Counted from the stretch's first letter, positions 1 to 6,676 are shown. The stretch: DNA of 6,818 bases from an uncultured Bacteroidota bacterium (GCA_946479055.1 CAMLEX010000279.1:1-6818), one strand, 5' to 3'. Program-made: numbers and translations. The notes: generated by a model from the sequence alone, not told the origin.

Positions 1-716
1 TATAGCTTCCTCATCTTAATATTCTTAAACCATACTCCACTCCCATGATCCTGTAAACAGATATATCCTTTCTTTGTCATGTCATAACCAGGTGTGTCTT
101 TCCACTTACCTGTTGCTTTACGCTGATTCCAGTCTGGTGTCCAGGCTTCATATTCTACCACTTTTACACCGTTCAGCCAATGCTCACGATGCGCCCCTTT
201 CACTACGATCTTCGTGGTATTGTATTCACCAATCGGTTTTGTGGGTCTTGACTTGGTTGGGTACATAGCATAGTTGGCGGCTGTCTTTTGCCAGTCTTCC
301 AGTTTACCAGGATAACCTTCATCATCTATCAATTGATACTCCGGTCCGCTTTCATAGGCAGCACCTTTATCTTCCGTTACATTGTACATGATACCGCTGT
401 TACCGGCAGGTGCAATTTTCCAATCAATCAATAATTCATAATTTTCATATTGATCGGTTGTAATCAGATCTGCACGGAGATCGCTTTTATCAGTTTCACT
501 TCCTTTGCAATAGATTTCTCCATTTTTTACACCCCAGCAATCCGCTGGTTTGTTTTGATACATGCGCCAGCCATTAAGGCTTTTACCATCAAACAATAAT
601 TTCCAGCCGGCCTTTTTTTCCGCTGCTGTCAATGTATTGTCCTTTTGTTTGTAAAAAGAAAATAAAGCCATACTGCCAGCTATTAAGATGATTGTAAATA
701 TTATTTTCTTAACCAT
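1..716 (-). CDS. DUF1080 / 3-keto-disaccharide hydrolase family protein, secreted, complete except for its stop codon
   Basis: I read this by hand on the minus strand from ATG 716-714: 238 codons stay open to position 3, and the last two bases read TA, so the next codon is either a stop (TAA/TAG) or Tyr. The C-terminus GVWFKNIKMRKL is where DUF1080 proteins normally end, so I expect the stop just outside the window. Residues 1-22 are a Sec-type signal or anchor (MVKKII then a hydrophobic run) with no lipobox. The domain begins at GWKLLFDGKSLNGWR (about 37-51). It continues through WGVKNGEIYCKG, ENYELLIDWKIAPAGNSGI, SGPEYQLID and HWLNGVKVVEYE, typical of this concanavalin-like beta-sandwich (PF06439). 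Characterised relatives cleave 3-keto glycosides made by Gfo/Idh/MocA oxidoreductases, and such an enzyme is encoded 92 bp upstream. Substrate is unknown. Family assignment is firm; the activity is inferred from family and neighbour. Confidence 0.93.
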   Translation of the reverse strand, partial: MVKKIIFTIILIAGSMALFSFYKQKDNTLTAAEKKAGWKLLFDGKSLNGWRMYQNKPADCWGVKNGEIYCKGSETDKSDLRADLITTDQYENYELLIDWKIAPAGNSGIMYNVTEDKGAAYESGPEYQLIDDEGYPGKLEDWQKTAANYAMYPTKSRPTKPIGEYNTTKIVVKGAHREHWLNGVKVVEYEAWTPDWNQRKATGKWKDTPGYDMTKKGYICLQDHGSGVWFKNIKMRKL

Positions 717-780
717 TATTGTTGTTTTAAACATTGAATAAGTTTTTAAATTATCAAATAGAATTCCATAGATGAACGCT

Positions 781-812
781 TCACTCACCATTCACTACTT
801 ACCACTCACTAT
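781..812 (-). repeat. Degenerate 7-nt tandem repeat (RTRGTRA) at the 3' end of the oxidoreductase gene
   Basis: On the minus strand this reads ATAGTGA GTGGTAA GTAGTGA ATGGTGA GTGA: four heptamers plus a partial one, all fitting RTRGTRA. The array begins inside the last codons of the oxidoreductase gene and supplies its stop, giving an in-frame double stop TAG-TGA (811-806). It occupies about a third of the 92-bp gap before the DUF1080 gene. The rest of the gap (717-780) is AT-rich, and I see no clear promoter or terminator in it. Function is unknown. It could be slipped-strand simple sequence or a member of a dispersed intergenic repeat family. Confidence 0.6.
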
Positions 813-2170
813 CCTACTTTCAACTTAACCGGATCCCACTTCACCGCTTTATCTGTAAAGTAACTATCGTTGCACAGCAAAGCAGGTGCAGCAGCACGAT
901 AGCCAAACAATGCGTCTTCCATAACCGATTTCTTATCGCGGATAGCTGTAAAAAAGTTATTGAAATGATCGAAGTGTGCTCCCCTATAGCCTTTCTCTAC
1001 TTCAAATACTGTTGTATTTGGAGGCAGTATTCTTTTTCGTTCATATGCAGCCGGGTTATCTTTATTTAATTTAGTCGCCAGCAATGGATCATCGGTGGCA
1101 GCATAAGCTTTGTTCCGGCTCAGTGTTACTTTATCCCATTCCACATTCATACTACCCTCACTACCTACTAATCTTAAATAAGTACTGTCTGCAGTTCCAT
1201 CTACAAAGTTTACCCGCAATGACAAATTGAATGCAGGATGTTCCGGTGTTTCGGCATAATCAAACATACCCATCAGTACATCCGGTACTTCACGGCCATC
1301 TTTCCAATAGCGAAGACCGCCCATCGCCATTATTTTTTCCGGTCCTTTGGAATTGGTAATAAAATGAAGGCTGGAGAAAAGGTGTACAAACAGATCTCCT
1401 GATACACCTGTACCATAATCTTTGTAACAACGCCAGCGGAAAAAACGTTTGGCATCAAAGGGACGATCAGGATATTTATTTAAAAACATTTTCCAGTCCA
1501 CCGTTTTTTCCGAACCATCTGCAGGTATTTTATACTGCCATGCACCTTCGGGGGAATTGCGTGCCCAGAATCCTTCCGCATAATTCAGTTTGCCGATTGC
1601 TCCCGCCGCCAATAATTCTTTTGCTTTTTCATTTCCCAAAGAACTTACGCCCTGGCTGCCTACTTCAAACACTACTTTATTTTTATTCTGAGCTTCTACT
1701 ACAGCGCTACCTTCAGTTATATCATGTACCATTGGTTTCTCACAATACACAGCTTTGCCACTATTCATCGCCGCAACGGAAATATCCTTGTGCCAATGAT
1801 CGGGTGTAGCAACTATTACCGCATCAATATCTTTACGTTGTAATATTTCCCTGTAATCTCTTGTTGTAAAAATATCGTTGCCATATATTTTTTTTGCTTC
1901 TGTCAAACGGCCATCATACAGATCGCAGGCGGCGATCAATTTAACACCCGGAACAGTAATAGCGGTGTTTGCATCTGCAATGCCCATACCTCCGGCTCCT
2001 ATCAATGCAATCTGTAAATTATCATTAGCACTGATTTGGCTCAATCTTTTAAGCTGTTCAATTTTTTCCGGATTGTTTGCGGCTCTTAATACTTCCGGAA
2101 CAAGCGTAGCTCCTACTACACCTGTGGTGATTTTCTGAATAAAATTTCTGCGTGTTGATTGTTTACTCAT
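809..2170 (-). CDS. Gfo/Idh/MocA family oxidoreductase with Tat signal (probable periplasmic sugar/glycoside dehydrogenase)
   Basis: The protein has 453 residues. The N-terminus has a twin-arginine motif, STRRNFIQK (RR at 7-8), then a hydrophobic stretch to about residue 30, so it should be exported folded through Tat. The Rossmann dinucleotide motif IGAGGMG is at 57-63, and the family's catalytic CEKP motif is at 143-146 (Lys145). The C-terminal alpha/beta domain contains GDLFVHLFSSLHF (258-270), where Asp259, His263 and His269 are candidate active-site residues. Family members oxidise or reduce sugars with NAD(P). Tat export fits a cofactor bound before export, as in glucose-fructose oxidoreductase. 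An AGGA lies 5 nt before the ATG (2179-2176), supporting this start. It sits between the haem protein and the DUF1080 gene; Gfo/Idh/MocA plus DUF1080 is the pairing of the 3-keto-glycoside cleavage pathway described in gut Bacteroides. The specific substrate cannot be read from the sequence. Confidence 0.95.
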   Translation of the reverse strand: MSKQSTRRNFIQKITTGVVGATLVPEVLRAANNPEKIEQLKRLSQISANDNLQIALIGAGGMGIADANTAITVPGVKLIAACDLYDGRLTEAKKIYGNDIFTTRDYREILQRKDIDAVIVATPDHWHKDISVAAMNSGKAVYCEKPMVHDITEGSAVVEAQNKNKVVFEVGSQGVSSLGNEKAKELLAAGAIGKLNYAEGFWARNSPEGAWQYKIPADGSEKTVDWKMFLNKYPDRPFDAKRFFRWRCYKDYGTGVSGDLFVHLFSSLHFITNSKGPEKIMAMGGLRYWKDGREVPDVLMGMFDYAETPEHPAFNLSLRVNFVDGTADSTYLRLVGSEGSMNVEWDKVTLSRNKAYAATDDPLLATKLNKDNPAAYERKRILPPNTTVFEVEKGYRGAHFDHFNNFFTAIRDKKSVMEDALFGYRAAAPALLCNDSYFTDKAVKWDPVKLKVG

Positions 2171-2208
2171 TTAATTCCTGTTTTTATTTTTTGTTTACCA
2201 ACTTATAT

Positions 2209-2236
2209 GCTACCGATATTCAGCACCTACGGCGAT
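2209..2236 (-). repeat. CCTACGG-type intergenic element (probable dispersed Bacteroidota repeat)
   Basis: The plus strand holds CTACCGATATT followed by CTACGGCGATA, an imperfect direct repeat of CTACnG(GC)ATA. On the minus strand, the transcribed one, CGCC-GTA-GGTG can form a small stem with one G-U pair. It lies in the leader of the oxidoreductase gene, about 40-65 nt before its ATG. From memory, short elements centred on CACCTACGG recur in intergenic DNA of Bacteroidota; I could not check copy number. A short reading frame through it (ATG 2251) of about 13 codons looks fortuitous. Confidence 0.4.
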
Positions 2237-2268
2237 AAAAGATATTTTCATGGTTTTTATTTTCCAAA
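2237..2268 (-). promoter_or_regulatory. Possible Bacteroidota-type promoter (TTTG, 20 nt, TATCTTTT) for the oxidoreductase gene
   Basis: On the minus strand, TTTG (2268-2265) is followed after exactly 20 nt by TATCTTTT (2244-2237). This matches the Bacteroidota -7 consensus TAnnTTTG at all but the last defined base, with the expected -33 TTTG. Transcription would start near 2230 and leave a leader of about 60 nt. The -33 element lies inside the 9-nt-period repeat, so the repeat may have donated it. Such AT-rich matches arise by chance, so confidence is modest. Confidence 0.35.
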
Positions 2269-2301
2269 AATCCCATCAATCCCACAAATCCCGGTTCAGA
2301 C
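2262..2301 (-). repeat. GGGATT 9-nt-period intergenic repeat directly after the haem-protein stop codon
   Basis: On the minus strand, immediately after the TAG stop, comes TCTGAACC and then GGGATTTGT GGGATTGAT GGGATTTTT GG. The GGG triplets are spaced exactly 9 nt apart (C triplets at 2272, 2281 and 2290 on the plus strand). I recall similar TCTGAACC/GGGATTTGTGGGATT sequences as widespread intergenic repeats in Bacteroidota, but copy number was not checked. Together with the adjacent CCTACGG element it fills much of the 130-bp gap between two genes. Function is unknown. Confidence 0.55.
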
Positions 2302-5039
2302 TAATTCTTCATCACCACCTCATCCAAATTCATCATCACATTCGCCACTACTACCAGCGCTGCTGTAGGTGCGTTTGTATGTTCACCATTCACTCCTATC
2401 ATTTCACAGGTTTTATCCGCATCTGTTTTAAACTCATTTAATGCTTCATTATACAGATCAACAAATACTTTTAATTTTTCTCCTGGCAAAGATTTATACA
2501 GCATCAGTTCAAATCCTTTTGCTATCTGATCGGTTACATTTTTACCAGCTTCTTTCTGCATGCGATAGGCGAAATGGCGGGCCATATCAAGATAAGCAGA
2601 ATCATTTAATGTAACTAATGCCTGCAAGGGTGTATTGGTACGGATGCGACGAGCCGTGCACAAGACTCTTTGTACTCCATCAAAAGAAATCATGGAAGGA
2701 TACGGCGCTGTACGTTTCCAGTATGTATAAACAGCTCTGCGGTATTGATCCTCGCCTTTACTATTCTCCCATGTTGCTCCATTGTACGGTGATAACCAGA
2801 TTCCTTCAGGTTGCCATGGCATCACACCCGGTCCATACATTTTTGTACTCATTTCACCACTGACACATAAATGCTGATCACGCAATTGCTCCGCACTTAA
2901 TCTCACTCTCGGTCCCCTTGCATAAAATTTATTAGCCGCATCTTTTTCTTTCCCTTCTTCCGTCAGTTTTGAATCTTGCCGGTAAGTAGCACTCATGACC
3001 AGTTCTTTCAACAATTTTTTAATGCTCCATTGATGATCGTTCATCAGCTTCCAGGAAAGATGATCCAACAATTGCTGATGCGTGGGCGGACTGCCTTGTG
3101 TACCCATATCTTCCAGCGTTTCTGCTATGCCTGTTCCAAAAAGTTGTTCCCACAATCTATTCACCATTGTTCTTGATACAAGCGGGTTTCTTTTATCAAT
3201 TAGCCACATCGCCAGGCCCATCCTGTTCTTCGGAGCATTAGCAGGCATCGCAAAACTCAATGAATTAGGTACGGCCGGTTCTACCTGTTTTCCTAAAGTC
3301 AACCTGTTACCCCTTTCAAATACGTTGGTCTTGCGCCACATCCACGAAGGATTTTCTACCATCACCGGGGTGGTGGGAACATCTACACTCACCAAATCCC
3401 AGAATATTTTTTTATTGACCTCATAACCTGCTTTTCCTTTGCCGGGAATCTGAGGCGTAAAACTGAACCAATCAAATACTATTGCAAACTCATTCGTGTT
3501 TTCGGGCAACGTTGGATTTTCATAGGTAAGATAAACATCGTGTATGCCGGTTTGCGGTGCAAAATCAGCGGATTCTTTTCGCCATTTATTAACGGCTTTG
3601 ATAGGTATGGTTGCCAATACAGGGCCATCAGAAGAATCGATCCGTATTTTTAAAACTCCTGTTTTTTTATTAGAATAAAAATTCCAGATCATCTGGTTGG
3701 CATTTTGAAGATCCACTTTTTTCAATCTCGCCGACGCATGATTGCGGAACATCAAAGCAGTATTATTATTACCGATCACTGCATTTTTCATACTATCGGC
3801 AGTAGTGGAATTAATAGCCGGTTGCCAGGTGCGTAAAAACTTTCTGAACATTTCAGCTTGTTCATGGGAAGAATATTTTTTTATCCATTCGGTTAATCCT
3901 GAAAGTTGCTGTTTCAAAGTGTCATTGAATTCACGCAACAAAGGATATTCGCCTGGTACATCTTCATCACGGGTATTATTGAAGTAAGCAAGAAACTTAT
4001 AATATTCATCATGCCGGAATGGATCATAAGGATGACTATGACATTGTACACAGGCAAACGTAGTACTCATTAGCGATTCCCAGGTAGTACTTACCCTGTC
4101 CATTACCGCCGCTGTTCTGAATTCTTCATTATCAGTACCACCTTCATCATTGGTCATTGTATTACGACTGAATGCAGTAGCGATATATTGGGCATCGGTT
4201 GGATTTGGCAACAGGTCGCCGGCGATTTGTTCTTTCAAAAACTGGTCGTAAGGTTTGTCTTCATTAAATGCTTTGATCAGCCAATCCCTGTATTTCCAGA
4301 TATCTCTTCCACCATCAGATTCATAACCCTTTGTATCTGCATACCGGGAAAGATCAAGCCAGAGAGAAGCCCATCGTTCACCAAAATGTGGCGAGCCCAG
4401 CAAGGAATCAACTAATATTTCATAAGCCTTATCATCATTGCTTTTTAAATATGCCTGTGCAACAGATGAGGAAGGATACATACCGATCAGATCAAGACTT
4501 ACTCTTCTTAGCAATGTTGGTTTGTCTGCCTGTGCCGAAGGTTTTAATTTTTCATCTTCCAGTTTTGCATAGATGAATTTGTCAATATCATTCCGGATCC
4601 ATTTATCATCTGTATCCGGTGTCTCCACTTTTTTTACAGGCAGATAAGCCCAGTGATCACCCCACTTAGCGCCTTGTTTAATCCATCTTTTTAAAATACT
4701 TATTTCGTCCTTACTCAAAGGTTCATGTTTATAAGGCATTCGTTCTTCCGGATCATTGACAGTAATACGGCGGATCATTTCACTACCTTCCGGATCACCT
4801 GGAATAATAGCTGGTTTACCAGATTCTGTTTTTGCCAAAGCATCCTCACGAAATAATACACTGAACCCTGCTTTTGCTTTTACACCACCATGGCAGGTAA
4901 TACATTTTTTATTGAGGATGGGTTTTACGTCAGCGCTGAAATCCACTTTTCTGGAAGGTACCAGCACCAGATAGCTTATTACTGCCGCTATTAATAAACC
5001 AATGACAAGAAGTATTTTTTTACTAAGAAGAAATTTCAT
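2301..5039 (-). CDS. PSCyt1-DUF1549-DUF1553 membrane-anchored c-type haem protein with CBM6-like insert
   Basis: The protein has 912 residues. Residues 8-27 form one hydrophobic segment without lipobox, so it is probably an inner-membrane anchor with the rest periplasmic. The PSCyt1 haem domain spans about 33-130, with CITCH at 46-50 and a likely distal ligand Met101 (EERMPY). DUF1549 spans about 146-350 (FGERWASLWLDLSRYADTKGYE) and ends at a second CXXCH, CVQCHSHPYDPF (330-341). Residues about 440-530 look like an embedded CBM6-type sugar-binding module (GVLKIRIDSSDGPVLATI, GIHDVYLTY, FDWFSF). DUF1553 spans about 605-870 (NPLVSRTMVNRLWEQLFGTGI, TNTPLQALVTLNDSAYLD). These proteins are abundant in Planctomycetota, Verrucomicrobiota and some Bacteroidota, and their reaction is not established as far as I know. 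A role with polysaccharides is suggested by the insert and neighbours. The architecture looks intact. The start is fixed by the anchor; no Shine-Dalgarno is visible. Confidence 0.95.
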   Translation of the reverse strand: MKFLLSKKILLVIGLLIAAVISYLVLVPSRKVDFSADVKPILNKKCITCHGGVKAKAGFSVLFREDALAKTESGKPAIIPGDPEGSEMIRRITVNDPEERMPYKHEPLSKDEISILKRWIKQGAKWGDHWAYLPVKKVETPDTDDKWIRNDIDKFIYAKLEDEKLKPSAQADKPTLLRRVSLDLIGMYPSSSVAQAYLKSNDDKAYEILVDSLLGSPHFGERWASLWLDLSRYADTKGYESDGGRDIWKYRDWLIKAFNEDKPYDQFLKEQIAGDLLPNPTDAQYIATAFSRNTMTNDEGGTDNEEFRTAAVMDRVSTTWESLMSTTFACVQCHSHPYDPFRHDEYYKFLAYFNNTRDEDVPGEYPLLREFNDTLKQQLSGLTEWIKKYSSHEQAEMFRKFLRTWQPAINSTTADSMKNAVIGNNNTALMFRNHASARLKKVDLQNANQMIWNFYSNKKTGVLKIRIDSSDGPVLATIPIKAVNKWRKESADFAPQTGIHDVYLTYENPTLPENTNEFAIVFDWFSFTPQIPGKGKAGYEVNKKIFWDLVSVDVPTTPVMVENPSWMWRKTNVFERGNRLTLGKQVEPAVPNSLSFAMPANAPKNRMGLAMWLIDKRNPLVSRTMVNRLWEQLFGTGIAETLEDMGTQGSPPTHQQLLDHLSWKLMNDHQWSIKKLLKELVMSATYRQDSKLTEEGKEKDAANKFYARGPRVRLSAEQLRDQHLCVSGEMSTKMYGPGVMPWQPEGIWLSPYNGATWENSKGEDQYRRAVYTYWKRTAPYPSMISFDGVQRVLCTARRIRTNTPLQALVTLNDSAYLDMARHFAYRMQKEAGKNVTDQIAKGFELMLYKSLPGEKLKVFVDLYNEALNEFKTDADKTCEMIGVNGEHTNAPTAALVVVANVMMNLDEVVMKN

Positions 5040-5086
5040 AATGGCAATCAGGGAATAATCAGTTTTACACTCTGGTTTGTAAATTC

Positions 5087-5114
5087 ACCTTAACTCCTTA
5101 AAGTTAAGGTTTTT
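5087..5114 (+). terminator. 9-bp inverted repeat followed by T5; possible plus-strand terminator or leader hairpin
   Basis: ACCTTAACT (5087-5095) and AGTTAAGGT (5102-5110) are perfect inverted arms around a 6-nt loop, CCTTAA. Five T's follow on the plus strand (5110-5114), the form of an intrinsic terminator, but no plus-strand gene lies upstream for it to end. On the minus strand it sits 48 nt before the haem-protein ATG without a U-tract, so there it would be a leader hairpin. The loop repeats the CTTAA core of the arms, so alternative pairings are possible. Confidence 0.4.
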
Positions 5115-5144
5115 GACAAGGCGATTCAATCCAAATATGTATCA

Positions 5145-5183
5145 ATCGTTTGCGCATATATCGTTGCATGTTGCAATGATATA
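5145..5183. promoter_or_regulatory. Operator-like 27-bp palindrome plus an extra direct half-site
   Basis: The arms TATATCGTTGCA (5157-5168) and TGCAATGATATA (5172-5183) are inverted around TGT and pair at 11 of 12 positions, the twelfth being G-T. A related half-site, ATCGTTTGC, occurs at 5145-5153 in direct orientation, 15 bp from the ATCGTTGC at 5160. The cluster lies 118 bp upstream of the haem-protein start and 29 bp upstream of a possible small plus-strand gene. It could bind a dimeric regulator of either. A weak -7-like CATATTTG occurs on the minus strand at 5139-5132, without a matching -33 element. No regulator gene is in the window. Confidence 0.45.
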
Positions 5184-5212
5184 CAGAACAGAAAACAGAA
5201 TTTTATCATTTT

Positions 5213-5287
5213 ATGAAAAATGGTTTTTCCTGGTTCTTATTCCTTGCGGTGTTTGTTTTGTCATTTTGTAGGACATATCAAAATTAA
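5213..5287 (+). CDS. Possible 24-residue hydrophobic small protein, divergent to its neighbours
   Basis: ATG 5213 to TAA 5285-5287 encodes 24 residues beginning MKNGFSWFLFLAVF and ending SFCRTYQN: a Lys near the N-terminus, about 15 mostly hydrophobic residues, one Cys (19) and a polar tail. It reads like a tiny single-pass membrane peptide or a bare signal peptide. LSFC resembles a lipobox, but Phe before the Cys is unusual. The leader is A-rich, as expected for Bacteroidota, and the palindrome at 5157-5183 lies just upstream. It is the only plus-strand candidate I would keep. It could equally be chance, or the eroded start of a lost lipoprotein gene. I recognise no family. Confidence 0.25.
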   Translation: MKNGFSWFLFLAVFVLSFCRTYQN

Positions 5288-5307
5288 CTATAAATTTTCT
5301 CCTGCCA

Positions 5308-5324
5308 AATTTTTTCAAAAAATT
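5308..5324. repeat. Perfect AT-only palindrome across the fucosidase stop codon
   Basis: AATTTTTT (5308-5315) and AAAAAATT (5317-5324) are perfect inverted arms around a single C. The sequence spans the last codons and TGA stop (5317-5315) of the fucosidase gene. With no G-C pairs and a one-base centre it would be a weak hairpin. It may act as a poor bidirectional terminator or be chance in AT-rich DNA. Confidence 0.25.
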
Positions 5325-6676
5325 GATGCTCCTGTTATTTTATATACCCACGCATAATGGCAAGGCATATTACCCGGATTCAGATCCGGAGCAGTTATCA
5401 GCACCTTTCCCGCTTTCTTTTTGAGACGGACAGAACCATCAAAACCCGGCATCGATACCCTTTCTGCATTCTTAATTCCCTCCACTTCAATTTCCTTTTT
5501 CCATTTAGTAGTGATCACATACAGATCGTTTCCTTTGCGGGTATAAAAAATATCTGGGGGTTTATTTTTTGGCGATTCTTTCCACGCAGTTGTTTCATAA
5601 ATTGCTTCACCATTTACTTTTAACCAATCGCCTATATCTTTTAAACGTTGCTGCATAATAACGGGAATTGTGCCATCTGCCGCTGGCCCGATATTTAATA
5701 AAAGATTGCCGCCTCTTGATACAATATCAATCAGCATATGTACGAGTTTTTCACTGCTCGCATATTGCTCCAGATTTTCATTGCGGTTATAGCCAAATGA
5801 TTCGCCAATTCCACGACATTCTTCCCAGGGCTTATCCATGCTTGATTTTCCACTTCCATATTCAGTAGTAGTAAAGCCGCCATTTTCACGTCCACCACCC
5901 CAACGATCATTAGTAACCACTGTATTTTTTACTGGTGATTCATTATATAACCAGCTCAGGAATTCACGGCTGCGCCAGGTAGTATCTGATTGATCCCATT
6001 CCCCATCAGGCCAGATGAGCTCGGGACTGTATCGTGTCACAAGATCCTTTAACTGTGGTAACATGTGCTGATCCACATATTTTTTTACATCCTGTTTGTA
6101 TAATGGATTGTACCATTCGTACAGCGAATAATAAAAACCCATGTGAAGTCCTTCCTTTTTTACAGAAGCAGACAAATCACCGGCAAGATCGCGGTGTGGC
6201 CCTGCATCTACAGCATTCCAGTTCCATGATTCACGACTGGGCCATAGAGCAAATCCGTCATGATGTTTGCTGGTTAGCACAATATATTTTGCACCGGCGT
6301 CTTTAAAAATTTTTGCCCAATGATCAGGGTTGAACAATTCGCAGGTAAACTTTGGAGCAAAATCCTGGTATTTAAAATTGGGGCCGTATGTTTTTTCATG
6401 AAAGTCTGTAAACTCTTTATGAATCTTCAGCTTTTTATTATTTAATCGTTCCCAATACCATTCAGCATAATTGCTGCCAAAGCCATCCGCATTGGAATTG
6501 GTAGCCCATGAAGGCACTGAATACAAACCCCAATGAATGAAGATGCCAAATTTCGCGTTGGTAAACCATGCAGGTACAGGTCTTTTACTCAACGATTGCC
6601 AGGTTGGCTCATACTTTTCCTGGGCAACTGCGGATAAATGAATAACTAACAAAGCGATCACTAAAAGATGTCGCAT
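5315..6676 (-). CDS. Secreted GH29 alpha-L-fucosidase
   Basis: The protein has 453 residues, close to the usual GH29 length. The N-terminus is a Sec signal with a likely signal peptidase I site after AVA (residue 18), so the enzyme should be periplasmic or exported; there is no lipobox. GH29 signatures in order are KFGIFIHWGLYSVP (42-55), YIVLTSKHHDGFALW (131-145), IWPDGEWD (221-228), NDRWGG and GGNLLLNIGP (322-331). Asp224 is the expected nucleophile. By alignment from memory to human FUCA1 (D225/E289), Glu285 in PWEEC is the candidate acid/base. Residues from about 365 form the C-terminal beta-rich domain. The enzyme releases alpha-L-fucose with retention of configuration. The resemblance to FUCA1 around 224-365 suggests the broad-specificity GH29-A group. 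Upstream in-frame sequence is open to the window edge but has no ATG, and the signal peptide fixes this start. It is the first of four codirectional genes. Confidence 0.96.
   Translation of the reverse strand: MRHLLVIALLVIHLSAVAQEKYEPTWQSLSKRPVPAWFTNAKFGIFIHWGLYSVPSWATNSNADGFGSNYAEWYWERLNNKKLKIHKEFTDFHEKTYGPNFKYQDFAPKFTCELFNPDHWAKIFKDAGAKYIVLTSKHHDGFALWPSRESWNWNAVDAGPHRDLAGDLSASVKKEGLHMGFYYSLYEWYNPLYKQDVKKYVDQHMLPQLKDLVTRYSPELIWPDGEWDQSDTTWRSREFLSWLYNESPVKNTVVTNDRWGGGRENGGFTTTEYGSGKSSMDKPWEECRGIGESFGYNRNENLEQYASSEKLVHMLIDIVSRGGNLLLNIGPAADGTIPVIMQQRLKDIGDWLKVNGEAIYETTAWKESPKNKPPDIFYTRKGNDLYVITTKWKKEIEVEGIKNAERVSMPGFDGSVRLKKKAGKVLITAPDLNPGNMPCHYAWVYKITGASIF

Noticed and set aside
1..716. Reading the DUF1080 gene as truncated
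   Set aside because: The frame ends at the normal DUF1080 C-terminus (FKNIKMRKL), followed by TA at the window edge, so it is most likely complete with the stop's last base outside.
5113..5141. TTGACA followed by an AT-rich -10-like sequence on the plus strand
   Set aside because: Bacteroidota primary sigma factor does not use the TTGACA/TATAAT consensus, and the match at -10 is poor.
74..5868. Many plus-strand reading frames of 60-115 codons opposite the four large genes
   Set aside because: They are antisense shadows of well-recognised genes, have no domain or signal features, and start within coding DNA without leader signals.
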